Shown one piece after another: positions 36,020-48,700 of a stretch of 64,000 bases of DNA. The DNA lies in the NCBI RefSeq assembly GCF_000512585.2, contig NC_089243.1, positions 434,001 to 498,000 on the forward strand, written 5' to 3'. The DNA is from Kwoniella bestiolae CBS 10118 (lineage: Eukaryota > Basidiomycota > Tremellomycetes > Tremellales > Cryptococcaceae). Under the pieces are notes generated by a model. The model had not been told where the DNA came from. It was given only the letters and a program-made list of their open reading frames with translations, and ran no database searches. Positions within the stretch are counted from its first letter, which is position 1. The number at the start of each line of letters is the position of its first letter. A program made the translations under genes and the position numbers.

Positions 36020-36042
36020 AGCATTGCTTGCTAAGCAATGCT
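36020..36042. repeat. Perfect inverted repeat (10-bp stem, 3-nt loop)
   Basis: AGCATTGCTT, a GCT spacer and AAGCAATGCT form a perfect hairpin in the shared 3' region of GPN3 and the BTB gene. It could fold in either 3' UTR; a role in 3'-end formation is speculative. Confidence 0.8.
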
Positions 36043-36101
36043 TATTCATCAACCATCTACCCAGCCCGACCTAAATTGAACCATCAGCTTCGGTGATACC
36101 C

Positions 36102-37174
36102 TCATTGATCTAACGTACGTAGCTCCGCCAACACACGCTCAAATTCGTCCCCAACTCTATCCCAATCGATCTCATGTCTTTCCTTCACACCCGCTCGACT
36201 AGCTCTCAACAGCGCAAACTTCACGTCATCCGATAAACCCACAAAGTACTCGAAAGGTACAGCCGTAAGATCCAAACTGGCTTCTCCTGGAAGACCATCC
36301 CGCAGTATATCGAACTTGTTCTCCGTCTTCCCAGGTGGAGAACCATATCCTTTGGATTGTCTGCCCTCGTAATTCGGGGATGACTAGGACATAACGTCGA
36401 TACAATCAGCAAAGAACGTGGTTTCGCTTTATCGAACTCACCTTCCTCCTCCTCCTATCTGGATCTTCAATAACCTTCCCAGCCCACGTATATTCCCCAC
36501 CCCTCTTAACCGACTCCACCAACAACCTCTCACTTCCCAGCGCATCGCCGATCTTCAACCCCTTCGAAGAGGATATCATACCGTCTTCCACCCATGACCT
36601 CACAGCACCGCTCAGTACAGGGTAGAGGACCGTACATTCCCATTTCCTCAGGAACTCCACCAGGGTCTCGTATGCCTGGAAATAGATTGGGACGGTTGGG
36701 ACGGGTAGTGGCAGGGAATAAGCGAGATGCAGGAATAGGGAGAGGGTTATGCCGTTCTCCAGGGTCGGGTCGATAAAGTGTATTTCTGGGATGTCATGGT
36801 TGGATGCAGAAGTGGAATTGGGGGAGGATGGTGGTGTTGGTAGAGCGTTGGGTTGAAGGGATGTGCGGAATATGTTACTGTATCGGCCGGTCCACTATCA
36901 GTCTCTATTTTACCTTCTTGACATTTTTGAACTGAGCTTGAGCTGAGCATGAGTCGAGATGCTCTCACCTGCATCTCCCCAATTTATTACCATGTACCCT
37001 AAACCCCAGCCCATCAGAACTGACCAACATCAGATCCGCATCGTCATATTGGAATGGCTCGTTGATGGGCGTCAAAGTGTCTTCAGAGATGGTCGATAGT
37101 TTACGAAGTGTCATGGCTTCTGCATTGGGTCTTCTGTGGTGAGCAGGAGGTGTGGATCGCATCTTGATGCTCAT
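36102..37174 (-). CDS. BTB/POZ-domain protein
   Basis: Three exons (36969-37174, 36442-36877, 36102-36383) give 307 residues. After a basic N-terminus, the segment DDADLMLVSSDGLGFRVHGN begins a BTB fold, continued across the splice by KLGRCSNIFRTSL. This is the basidiomycete form of the pattern DADxxLxSxDGxxFxVHxxxL. The fold continues with IHFIDPTLENGITLSLFLHL, and an alpha-helical C-terminus follows (ASRAGVKERHEIDWDRVGDE). Many basidiomycetes have families of such BTB-only proteins. They may dimerise or act as cullin-3 adaptors, but no MATH, Kelch or zinc-finger partner domain is present, so the function is unknown. The first ATG (37174) was chosen; Met-5 is an alternative. Confidence 0.8.
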
Positions 37175-37583
37175 TATGCTTCTCGCTGGAGAGATGGATG
37201 AGGCTATTCTGCAAATCGATGTAAGATTGATCTGAACGAAATCAGACTAGGTTCATGGGTGCAGGAGCATGTGCATCAGCATTTTATCTGTGACAGACTT
37301 GCGCTATATACCTTTGATAGGTGTACTAAACTAGCTCGAAGGACTTTGATGAGATGTGAATCTGACTTTATGGATGATCCGTCCACCTCGGAAGTGGACT
37401 AGTCGAATACTATAAAAAGGGATACAAAGGATAGATACCATCACAACACACAAAGCAAACAATCAACATCCCTTAACTTTCCGATCGCATGTACAGTAAT
37501 ATAGTGGCAGTGAAAGTCCATAAATAATCATGCATAATATACAGTAAAGTAGATATGTACATACACCCGCACACCCTCAAACC
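37175..37583. other. BTB gene upstream region / PFA4 3' flank
   Basis: 409 bp containing the BTB gene promoter and the PFA4 3' UTR. A minus-strand TGTACATA (37554-37561) matches the Pumilio consensus 22 nt past the PFA4 stop; chance is possible. Confidence 0.5.
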
Positions 37584-39864
37584 CTACTCACCAGGTACAT
37601 AATAATTATACCTCCCCTCATCTTCCCATGGTCTCCTCTGACCTCCCACAGCACTACCACCTTCCAGATCGGCCCACGATCCTGCAGTGACAGGTCTGAC
37701 CTCCCACCCCTCACTGCCCCTTCTCATCCTTGGGAGCCTCTCACCGGAAAGTAAAGGTCCCTCGTTATGATCATCATAGTCCGATAGGTATATTTCAGGT
37801 GAACTTGATCTTGATCCAGAGGACATCGACCCGTATTCTCTCTCTTCGGTTGAAGAGTATCCTTCCATTGCACCATCGTGATCCGTATGGTTCGGTGGTG
37901 TACGTGAAGCACCTGATCTTGATCGAATCTGACTATTGGATGGTCTCAGATTGGGGTTGAACCCCTCATTACCATATACGAAAGGCGATGTACCGTTGGG
38001 GATAGGACGAGGGTTGGGTAATCGAGTTGGATCTTGAGGTGGCCACGAGTACTGGACGTGTGGATCTATAGAAGAAAATTTCAGTCAGCAATGTAAATCC
38101 GGGACCTACAGATTTGAAAATGACTACAGTCAATCTCACATCCTTACTTCTCGACATGGAATTGACCAAACTTACATCAAACCATGTCCTCATCACTTTT
38201 ACCTCTACCCAATCTAATTCTTTCCTCCCCGTTCCCGTTTCCTGCACGTCCTGTACTACTACTCCCATTCCCTCTCACCACCTCATCACTGCTCCCATAC
38301 CCGGTTGGTATAACAGGAGGAGGTCCACTCAAATCACGTCGCGGAGCAACTACATCCGCCCATTGATCGCCAGCCGACTCACCACCTGCATCAGGGTTCA
38401 CGGGGAAAGACAACCCATCTCCACGCATGGGTTGAGGCCACATCCATAAAAGCGGATTTGGTCCCAAGACGGATTGGACGTTTTTCAGCACCCCGATGTT
38501 CTAACGTCACACTCATGATCAGCTTCGGCATCGATCTGGTACCCCTATTTGGTCAGCTGAGTTCATGATATACGCACATAGGGATATTTGATCTCCTTTA
38601 TCTTCCCTCTCCTCACCAACGTAGCTACCTTATCCTTCTCCCACCCTTCTATAGTCGTACTATTCCCGCAAGCGAGGTAGAGATGGTACATGGAGAACAT
38701 CCCCACGCAGAGCCAGACGGGCGCGCAAGCTGCAAAGTTGAACACGAGAAAGAGAATGTCGGAAAGCGTGGGTTCTTCCTAAACACCAGGAAAGGTATCA
38801 GCTGGACTGACGCATTCGGCGTGTATGTAAGCTGTAAAGATCGACGCACATGATAAGTATAAGACATGGAGAACACCCTCTTGACCATCATTAACAGATG
38901 ATACGATGTTGCTATATCCACCCAGAGGAGGAATCGGATGAAATGACCTTGATTGTGGAATCCAACGCAGTTCGCTATCCATGGGCAGTGGTCTGAGGTA
39001 GGAATTAGCTTTAGAAGATTGTCTGTTTCATCGAGTGACGAGTGGGAGACTTACGGTCAAGCTATTGATAAGGCATGGTTCAAACGATTCCATATCAGTC
39101 CAGGTAACCTATCAGGGGCCATAACATCGATAAGGAGAACATACCTTGAGCTATGTACAATACAGATGATTGTCAGTGAGCGTAGCCAGTGATTTACAGA
39201 CAGTGGTGTTATCACTCACAATACATGTCTTACACTGTCTACAATGATGGGCTATCAATTCAATAACAAATAGTCATCAGCTTTCTACCGAGCAGATGAT
39301 GCTTGAACGACACACTCACCCCTTGGCGGTTTATAGTGTTCACAAGTCTTACAATACCTCGGAGCGTGATTCCCCTTCTTCACCTCCAATCCCTCCATTG
39401 AGCTTAGATTGGGTCTCTACAGACAATGCGATCAGCAGTTCATCTCTCCCTGTCCGAGAGAGAGAGATCGTACTCACCCAGCCAGTGGGAACGCCTCCGG
39501 GGGGAGTGATGACGCATAATCGGTAGTTCCAAAATACCATGAATACGCAGAAGCTAAGTTCTCGTATATCGTATATCAACATATAGCCATCATTTTCAAT
39601 GTTACATCTTATGGACGGCAAGGAAGGTGGGACAGCTCACTTGAACGGGACCAGCAATCTCAACAGATCCACGCTGGCGACTCTACCGTACCATGGCCAT
39701 ATCACGAATATCTGGGACGAGAATGATATGAACGAGATCAAGAGGGAAGTACCTATGACCCTGTGATGCAGCATGCACAATCAGTTAAAAGTCGAAGTTG
39801 AAGACACTGAGTTGTGTGTGTAAGAGTGACTGACTCACCATGCTGTCCCCCAATCACGAGCCAT
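37584..39864 (-). CDS. PFA4: DHHC protein S-palmitoyltransferase Pfa4
   Basis: Eleven exons join in frame to 495 residues: 39839-39864, 39641-39760, 39478-39553, 39320-39416, 39220-39251, 39145-39150, 39055-39061, 38850-38992, 38578-38778, 38203-38500, 37584-38065. The ER enzyme transfers palmitate to cysteines of membrane proteins; yeast Pfa4 acts on chitin synthase Chs3, and Cryptococcus Pfa4 affects cell wall and virulence. Four membrane spans flank the Cys-rich domain: YCKTCEHYKPPRAHHCRQC, then CILKLDHHCPWIANCVGF with the catalytic DHHC (about residues 121-124). SFSSQIFVIWPWYGRV and NYRLCVITPPG also match Pfa4. The C-terminus is a long, Pro/Ser/Gly-rich tail. Two successive micro-exons of 6 and 7 nt encode Leu-Lys and Leu-Asp plus the first base of His; they are needed to keep the DHHC motif. 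Confidence 0.93.
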
Positions 39865-40167
39865 GTCGATAGTTTCGTTGTACTAACGTACGTCAAGATC
39901 GAAACTGTCTACTATCGATAGATGATGAAGAGGTGAAGAAGAGTGCAACGAGATGTGGAATCACAAAAACCACCTCGTAAACGCGTGTCATCGAAGCGGT
40001 GCTCGCAGGCGGACAATGCCCGAAGGTCATCATCATCATCTGTGTCATCATCCAGTATACATCGTATGCGAGTACAAATACAAGCCATGACCTATCTATC
40101 TATATACAGGACACAATCCCAGACATAGACTTGACAATCATATATACACAAGGTCAGCCGTCCATGG
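39865..40167. other. PFA4 upstream region
   Basis: 303 bp between the ERAD gene's 3' end and the PFA4 start, both on the minus strand. It contains the PFA4 promoter. Nothing specific was recognised. Confidence 0.5.
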
Positions 40168-42482
40168 TCATAACATCCTCATCCTCATACCCTCATCTTC
40201 CCCACCATTCCCATCCTCCTCACCCACACCCAAAGCTCGCTGAGCCTCTCTCTCCTCCTCCCAATCAATCCCTTCTCCTCGTTCCACCACTCTCAGATAA
40301 TATTTCCTAGCAGCCTGACTCAGGCCCGTCGGTAGATTCGCCACCAGATCTCTTCGTCTTCTCTCTTCGTCGGTCAATCCATCATTCTCATCCGCTTCTT
40401 GTCGTGCTCCTCCATCCTGCTGTGATCGCGCAGCCTCACTCAAACGTTGATTCTCACCTACAATCACCCTCATCCTGCTTTCCCTTCGTCTTATGACCCT
40501 TGCCCTCAAACTCTCCCACTCGGGAACCAGCGTGATAAACCAGAGTAAGATAGGTAAGATCAACTGTGTCTCGATCCATGACGGTCGTGATCGAGGTTCA
40601 GGCAATAGTTCGTTGTTCCCTGTTAAGTTGGAAGGGGGTAATCGAAGTTGTCTGGAATCGGTTGAAAGGTGGAATCGAGAGATGTACGAAGTAACGTTTG
40701 ACCGATTGATCCTAGGTAGAGTAGGTCGTTGATTTTGCGCTGCACCATTGGCATTGACAGGTGCAGGGGTAGGTGGTACTCGACCTTGAACACCAGGTGC
40801 ATTTTGTCCCTGCTGCTGATCCTGCGGTTGATTCTCCCCTTGAGCCTGAGCCTGAGCCTGTCGGTCCCTCTGATTCCTCGCTCTGACTTCCCTTGTAACC
40901 CTGCTAATCTGACTCAACGCATCGATAATCCACCATCCGCTAGCTAAGCCCACAATCACCCAAAACCTATTATCATTCCACCTCATTCCCCTCGTCATCA
41001 TCCATACCATCGCTGTGATCTTGAGGCCAGACCAGAACAAGTGAGGGATAACGGATACAGGGAAATAGGGGATTCGGATGTTGAATGTTCGTCGATAGAT
41101 TACTCTCCTGTTCCCATTTCGATTATGACCTTGAGCTTGAGCTTGGGCTGCGGGACCGGGTTGAGGTTGAGTTGGTGTAGGTATGGGAGGGGGTATAAGG
41201 GATTGGTGGTATATTGGTTCGATCAGTGGGAGAAGTGTTGTGGTTCGTAGATAGATCAGAAGATGAACGAGTTGCGAGGGGTGCAGTAGCGACAGAGCAG
41301 GGAGCTGTAGCGTATATATTATACCACTGTATAATACAAGCAAGAGGACATCAGCTAAACCAACTCATCTCGAGGCAGTATTCACTTGTAAGGTAATACT
41401 CACTCTACCTCGACCTGGACTTTCTCCCCACTTTCGCTCATGCTCCTGCCCGTGGCAGTGGCCCACAACCCTCTGATATCTCTCTCTATTCCATCTCGCT
41501 TCCTGTCTTCCCAAACAGCTTTCAGCTCATCATCACTATCACCCTCAAAAGCGATCCGCCAATTCTCCCATCCTTCTTCTCTACTTTCCCTCTCTTTCAC
41601 AAACACCCTAACTACAGAGATAATAGCTTCTCTAGCCTTCTCCTGCGCCAGAGTGGGATGAGGAACCATCTCGTCCCATTTCAAAGGGTTCATACCCAAG
41701 AGCTTGAACAAGTGATGACGCGAGGTGAACAGGAGATAATGAATCGTATCTCCCAGGGCTAGTGAGTTGGTATTTGTCGCAGAAGGAAGGGAAGGGGGTA
41801 AGAATGGTGTGGAAGGTATGGCGGCGGTGGTAGGTTGAGGGGGTAAAGGGAATTCTGAGAGATTTTGATGCATTATTCCTGATGTGGGTAGAGGGGTGAC
41901 TGGGATTCGTCGAGCGACAAGATGCAAGACGTAGACGTATTCGGGATCGACCTGATATGAAGATAATCTGATCAGCGCTTCCATCACTTATCCTCGTGTC
42001 CTCTTCATTGCTCATGGATGTATGGATAAGGTCTCTCCATCCAGGCAAACACTCACCTTCCCGATAATATCCTGCAACGTCTCATCATCCCTAACAATCC
42101 TACCATGATATACAACCCTCATACCCTCCTTCTCCCATGTGCCCGCACCCTCAATCCTACCATGTATCAAATCCTCTTTGATAGATGATATAGTCTTATT
42201 AAGGGATAATGGCCATCCTTCCTTTCTCCTCGATCTGGATCCCCCTAAATCGCCAAATGGAGTTTGAATGCTGATCCGTACAGTGCCACTATCCCCATCG
42301 GATTGAGTGTAGGGAGAACGATGTCTCAACGTCGAGGAAGACGGAGAAGGTTCAGAGGGGTCAGCAGTGTTGGGTGCTGGTTGGTGGCCATGGGGATGAT
42401 GGCGGAATGATGTGGTTAGTGTTGGCGAGGGCGGCGGGAGGGGGGAAGTGTCGCCGTTCGTGTGGTGCGGTTCCGGCTGCAT
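40168..42482 (-). CDS. Ubiquitin-like-domain membrane protein, HERP/Usa1-like (ERAD)
   Basis: Three exons (42057-42482, 41404-41951, 40168-41326) give 710 residues. An N-terminal disordered part precedes a ubiquitin-like domain at about residues 66-160. TVRISIQTPFGDLGG, TISSIKEDLI, MRVVYHGRIVRDDETLQDII and VYVLHLVARR follow the UBL pattern seen in HERP. The C-terminal half has several hydrophobic stretches, including IPHLFWSGLKITAMVWMMTR, FWVIVGLASGWWIIDAL and IETQLILPILLWFITLV, separated by a Gln/Ala-rich linker. In yeast and animals such proteins scaffold the Hrd1 ubiquitin-ligase complex in ER-associated degradation. Usa1/HERP identity is inferred from architecture and UBL likeness; a Dsc-complex protein is an alternative. 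ATG 42482 was chosen over an upstream in-frame Met at 42602 because the extra residues look noncoding. Confidence 0.7.
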
Positions 42483-42877
42483 TGTGGGCGGTGAGCCTTC
42501 AAGGCTGAGCTGATGAAGATGACTGTGTCGATCAGTCACCTGTGATACCTTGGATACAACTAAGATGGATTGGATCCAACGATGACAAAGAGGAAGAAGC
42601 AAATAACGAAGACAACATACACAATTGACGTGGAGACTAATTGTAGAAACGCAACATCACACCTCTCGATTGCACTTGCACCGGATCGAGTTATCGGATA
42701 TCGCCGCCAAAGGGAATTACCATAATAGGTAACTTAGCCACGTGGATGGACCAATGATCAAAACAAATAGCATAGCGCGAATGCTTTTCCCAAGTTGAAC
42801 AAACAAATCATGAATCATGATTGATCTATCCACTACATCATCAACAGCATCAAGGCAACAAGGAGAACACAGCGAAG
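42483..42877. promoter_or_regulatory. Divergent promoter region
   Basis: About 395 bp between the divergent ERAD and Msd1-like genes. The ATG at 42817 lies here (see the finding on the alternative N-terminus). No known element was recognised. Confidence 0.5.
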
Positions 42878-45470
42878 ATGACAGATCCAGTCATATCGCA
42901 GCACGAGTAAGCTGCCTCTCTCATCATATCAATATCCAGCTAACACGTCATCTATCTCGCAGCCCCGACACAACCGCATCAACGGTATTCTCAGCAGAGC
43001 TATCCACCATCAACTCGCAACTACTCAACCACGGCTGGACACAGAGACCCCTCGACCTCTCATCGTTGAGTACAAAGGATCATAATGAGGTGGTATCAGT
43101 GCTATTCGACCTTCTAGGATCGAGTGTGGTGAGCCCAACACCTTCCTTCTTAAATCCCTTGTCTTACTAATCCTGATGTATGGTATGGTATGGTGGGGAT
43201 AGTCAAACGTCAATAACCTAGAAGCTATGGCAACCCGTCACAGAACGTTGCAGTATGAATATGAGAGGATACAGAAATCCAATAATAGCTTGAAAGTGGT
43301 CAATACCAAATTACAGCAGGAGACCAACGGGTGGAAAGTGCGATGCACGGAGATTGAGAAGCGGCTGAATATTGAGGAAGCGAAGATGAAGGAGCTGAGA
43401 GAGGAGGTACAGAGGGGTAGGAAGGCATTGGAAGGTGTTAGGGTGGCTGCTCAGGTGGGTGTTTGTTCAGGCTGAGATCAGCTGGAATCAAGATAATTCA
43501 TCTCACACAGCTGATCATGTCTATGTGGCTTAGCACGAAGGCAAGAAGATCCAGTCGAAATTGGATAAAGCTCTATCACAACTTTCCAAGCAATCCGAAA
43601 CCCCCCAACCGAAATCATCAGGCTTGGTGTTGCTCAACCCCATACCGGCAGGAAGGATCCAACCTATAAGTGTGAGCTGATACTTACGATTGATTCTTTC
43701 TCACAAGGGTTGAGGTGAAAACCAGCTGATTGATTGTACTTCTACATGTTGTAGTCTACCTCCTCGCCTTTGTTGGAACAGACACTGAAGGATCTCACGG
43801 AGATTCGAGAAAGTCTGCAGGAAGAGACCGAAGCATTCAGGACGGTTGTGGTATCTACTGGTAATGCTCTTAGAGAAGCACTGGCAGCCTCACAAGGTAA
43901 AGAGGTAAGCTTGGCTTCTCCTCACCTCTCTCACACGATCGAGATTATGCGTACTGACTCCGCCATAACCATTAGCCACCAGCAAGACTAATGCAATCCC
44001 AATTCTTCACCCTCAACACCACCCAACTCCGCCATTCCCATCTCTCAACATCGACCTTCCAATCTCACTCGTCAACCTCCCACCCATCCATCGCCAACAC
44101 ACGTCTACAATCGCTGATCACTGAGATCCGCAACAAATTACTCGACGATGCCCCCCCACCTGTGCCAGTACTGATCGATGGGATGTACGCGCCCACGCCG
44201 GAAGAGGTCGAGGAGCAGAAGAGGGTAGAAAGGGAGCGGGAGAGGATCAAGGGTGATCTGGAAGATAGGATTAAAGATCTGGAGGTGGAGTTGATCTGCG
44301 CGAGGAAGAAGGAGGAGGAGTCTAGGAGGGTTGTGGATGATATGGCTAGGAAGGAGTTGGAAGCTGCGTGAGTATTACTGAGCTCTCTCCTGAAATGATG
44401 TTTGGAGTCTTGAGAGATCACCTGGCAATATGGGATTTGTCGATGATGGGAATCCTTGAGCGCCATTTGGTCGTACTCCATGATGTTTTATATCGAACGA
44501 CGAGCTGACTATATGTCGATTCGTCTGATGTAGGACCGCCAAAGGCGATATGGAAGGTATCTTGGCGAAGCAGCTCGACTTGATTGAGATAGAACGCAAA
44601 GCTATGAAAGAGGGTAAAGAGCGGATAGAGAGGGAAAGAAAGCAACTGGAGGTTAGTTCAGCTATCCCATTCGGATCTTCCTGAGACCCGTAGACCTGGG
44701 GAGATAGCTGACAGTCCCGACAATAGATCGAGAAGCAGACATTCATCGAGGAGAGGAAACAATCTGAACTAGATGCTATACTATCCATGATCCCCTCCAC
44801 GTCACATTCCCAACCCCACTTGGACGACTCGCCTGAAAGTCAAGGAGAACAAGATCAAGAATTTGGTCTATCAATGAACATACCATCCTCACCAGGCCCA
44901 TCAACATACCATCACCCCCACCTCCCCTCTTCACCATCCCCCTTGTCCCCCCTCCCGCACGGCAAGATACGTACCCCCAAAGCAAAGAGCCAACACACAG
45001 TAACATCCAACCGTCGCAAATCTATCAAAACGCCTTTATCGCGACTAGTCCTTGAGAAAGCTGTTCGACAACAAGCCAGAGAGTCCGGATCGAACGTATT
45101 AGGCGTAGAGAGGGGTCGAAAGACCAACCTTGTTTCTTCCACAGCGGGGAGGGGGATGTCACCTAGGAAAGGGAAGGAGCGATCTGTCTCTGGATTGGGT
45201 TTGGGTGTACCTTCCAAAGCATTTATGGGTGGAGGCATGGGAGGGAAAGCGAGGTCAAGTTCTGGTAGTTCCTCTTCTTCCTCCACTAGCAAGGGAGTTG
45301 GAGTTACGCCGATAACGACATCCACTCTCAGACCCTCTTCTGGAGCAGGGGCAGCAAGTCTACGGAGTTCCATGACTGCTAGTACGAGCGCAACGAGGAA
45401 GGTGGATTTGAGTAAAGTCGGGGGGATAGGTCCAATGGCTGCTAAGCGGGCTAAGGGGGTTTGGAGGTAG
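42878..45470 (+). CDS. Msd1/SSX2IP (ADIP-domain) coiled-coil protein
   Basis: Eight exons (42878-42906, 42963-43128, 43203-43454, 43534-43671, 43755-43904, 43976-44367, 44534-44651, 44727-45470) give 662 residues. The N-terminal part (residues about 15-150) matches the ADIP domain: LSTINSQLLNHGWTQRPLD, VVSVLFDLLGS and EAMATRHRTLQYEYER, followed by a coiled coil. More coiled coil lies around residues 280-420, then a Ser/Gly/Arg-rich basic tail. Fungal Msd1 and animal SSX2IP anchor microtubule minus ends at the spindle pole or centrosome, with a WD-repeat partner (Wdr8). I infer the same here. The ATG at 42878 was chosen because it makes the first intron (GTAAGC...CTAAC...GCAG) consistent with the downstream frame. 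Confidence 0.8.
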
Positions 45471-45701
45471 TGTAGAATGTAGAATATGTTATTTTGGGAT
45501 AATATGGATTTCGTTTGTGCTGTTATGTGTTTATAATATCTGAGGATGCCAATTGCATTTCTCCTCTATGTGTAGATGGGATTGAAGGCAATGATGCATC
45601 TCATAATTGCTGGTTCCTCGTTGTCGTTCTTGTTGAAATGATATTTATCGCTTCTATCGAGTATATACATTATATAAGATCCAAGCTATCCCTACAGCAT
45701 C

Positions 45702-48700
45702 CTATCCCAACAATTCAGTTACGACACCTATGAACCAACCAATAAATATTAGCGTCTCTTCCAAGGTGCACGAACAAATAGGATCTTGGGTTTGTCCGAC
45801 TCACCTGCAGCTATCGTCTCCCCATTCCGTCTGATCAACACCCTACCCATCTCTTTGTTCTCCTGGGAAGTCTCGATAGGTATCCTCGCGTTGTTGTTCG
45901 AGCTTGACCGAAGAGCAATTTCCACGGTGGCTGTCATTCCTTTTTGTAGGACTCTGCGTACGTAGAAGTTGGATTGCGATCAGCTATATCCCTTGACCTT
46001 GAGAGGATGAAGGAGATAGAACGCAGAGAGAGGGGAAGACAGAAGGAGAGAGACCATCAAGTGAAAATGGATGTTAAGAACATGCGGATAGAATTGAAAA
46101 CACTCACCTAGGATTCTTCTTCAAAACCTGCCCCTTCTCCATAACATTAACCAATCTACAAATAGTAGCAGGCAAATTCACAGAATGATGGAAAAGTTCC
46201 ACAGAGGTACCAACGATAATTGGCGATTGCAGATCAAAGACCAATATCTGAGTGATAAATTTCGATACGAGCGGTACGGGCAGACTGGTAGGACAGAGGA
46301 TGGTACCGATTGATAAGTTTATGGAATCTATGCCGGAGAGGTATAGGGTGACGTTTTGGCCTGAGACGGCGTAGGAAGAGGTGTCTTCGTCTACTTCGAT
46401 TGCTGTGGGGGTGGAATCAGCTCGCCTCTTCTCTTTTCTTCTCTGACGTCTTTGGAAGAATGGGATATGATATTTGTATTGACACGCTAAACCACTCACT
46501 CCTCACTGTAGCAACTTCATCTCCAGGAACAGCCCTCAACCGATCCCCAACCTGTACAACCCCACTACACAATCTACCAGATACAGCCACACCCGACGCA
46601 ATGGCAGTCTGACCTTTGAACACGTTCGACACAGGTATACGTAAGGGGCTGTCGTAAGGTCTCGAGGGGACTTCTACTTTATCTGTAGACATGGGACAAG
46701 CCACATCAGTTTACACTGGCTCAAAATAAGGTGCACACCCTAGCTGAATTTGGTGATTATCAACTCACCCAAAGCATTTATCAAGGTAGGACCAGTGTAC
46801 CATTCTTTCAGCTCATCCACGTCGTTTTCTACGATATTTATACCCTCCATAGCGGCAAGAGGCATAAAAGTCGTTTTGGCAGAGGCGAATCCGGCTGAAA
46901 CCAAGAATGGTTTAAGAGCTTCGACGATCTCTTCGTATCGATCTTGCGACCATGATACCTGTGCAGTTGTATAATAGCAAGATCAGTTTCGATTCCCATT
47001 CCCGTCTTAGTGTCCGTGGGAATCTTCAGTTGATTGAAAGGTCAGAAGGCTGCAACCTTCGCATATAAATAAATTGGAGTATCGGATATCGGGAGTGAAG
47101 AAGTATAAACCCACCAAATCCATCTTATTAACCCCCACAATAATCTCCTTAACCCCCAAACTCCTAACCAACCAAGCATGTTCCCTAGTCTGTCCACCCC
47201 TTTCGAAGCCCGCCTCGAATTCCCCCGGAGACCCATCAACAACCATGAGCGCTACGTCCGCCTGCGCCGCTCCGGAGATCATGGCAGGTATGAAATCTCG
47301 ATGTCCGGGTGCGTCGAGCAAGGTATAGTTCCTGTGGGGGGTGGCAAAGTGCGTGGTGGCTATGTCTATTGTTACTCCTCTGAATGTAATGCATGGTCAA
47401 ATCAGTACTGCTCCCGTACACAACTGCCACATAGAAATGGATTGGGGATGTCCCATTGATGGAGGATGACTCACCGATCACGCTCGTCACCCAACGCATC
47501 TAATCCCCATGCAAAAGCGAAACTACCTTTGCCAATCTTCTTGCTACCTCTTTCGTTGGCAGTCTTCTCCTTCTCAGTCAGTTCGCCTATATCGTATAGT
47601 AACCTTCCCATCAGGGTTGATTTGCCCGCATCGACGTGGCCTATTGTTTCAAAAATGACAAGTGGATCAGCTTCCCTACTTATTCTGTCATCGAACGAAT
47701 TGGAAGGACAAGTCACGAGGGCACAGACTGAAGTCATATTGCCAACCTTATGACACCGCGACTCACCGACAACAATCAAACTGATATTCTTCTTCCCCGA
47801 CTCCTCCTCCTCCCTCCTCACCTTCGCAATCAACTCCTCACTCTTCATCGCCAACGCCGCCCGTTCCTTATATTTCTCCCTCTCAGCTTCCAAATCAACC
47901 TCCTGCTCAAGGTGCAACCCAGCCAAATCCTGCTGAGCGACACTCAACGGACTCTTACTTCCACTACCTTTATTCGTAGGCGTGGTGGTACCCGAGGATC
48001 CAGCTTTGCTCGTACTGTTCACTGGCGAGTTTGGCTGAGTTTTGGGTTGAAGTTTCGATTTGGGTGTGGTACCTGTTTGAGTCCTTGGTTTACCAGGGAG
48101 GGAGGCTGATTTCTGAGTGGTGGATGCTGCTTTGGCGGCTTTAGCCACTGATTGAATAATCAAAGAGAGTCAGCATAAGTCAGTTTTTTTTATCAGTCGT
48201 CACGCAATCAGAATAAACAAAACCAAGATCAAAATCAAATAGTGAAAGGTGTCACAGCAGTGAAGTATATTGGTACAACGAATAGCATCTCAAACCAAAG
48301 TATTCTCTTTTCTATGATCATGTTTCATGTTTCATGCTTTAGGTTTAGACCCCGTTCCTTTCGCTTGTTTCTTGACTGTCGTATTGAGATCCGCTGTACC
48401 GGCTCTTCCTTGTCTCTTGCGAAGTACAACTTCATCTGGACTTTCTGCAAAGGCTTCTTCGAACCTCTTCGTCAAGGATGTGATATCGGTAGCAAGCGGT
48501 ACATGTAGGTTGGTGACCTCCATCTCTGTTTTATGTGGGTCTGTGGTAGATGTCGAAGTGAGGATAGAAAAGAATGTTGAAGGTGATGAAGAGGATTTGA
48601 CTTTGGGTTTGGGTGGTGTATTGAATGACGAGAATATGTCCGGAATATCGGAAATCGAGGATGAGGTGTTGGATGGTTCATCGATAGCCATCGTATCTTC

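Noticed and set aside
3514..37561. Pumilio-type octamers (TGTANATA) in the 3' flanks of GDA1, proteasome alpha1 and PFA4
   Set aside because: An octamer with one free position is expected about eight times by chance over both strands of this window, so these three are not evidence of regulation.
42817..42877. ATG at 42817 as the main start of the Msd1-like gene
   Set aside because: Using it requires keeping a classic 56-nt intron; the ATG at 42878 fits the spliced frame. Kept only as an alternative isoform.
44912..45373. 153-codon minus-strand ORF
   Set aside because: Antisense to the Ser/Gly/Arg-rich last exon of the Msd1-like gene.
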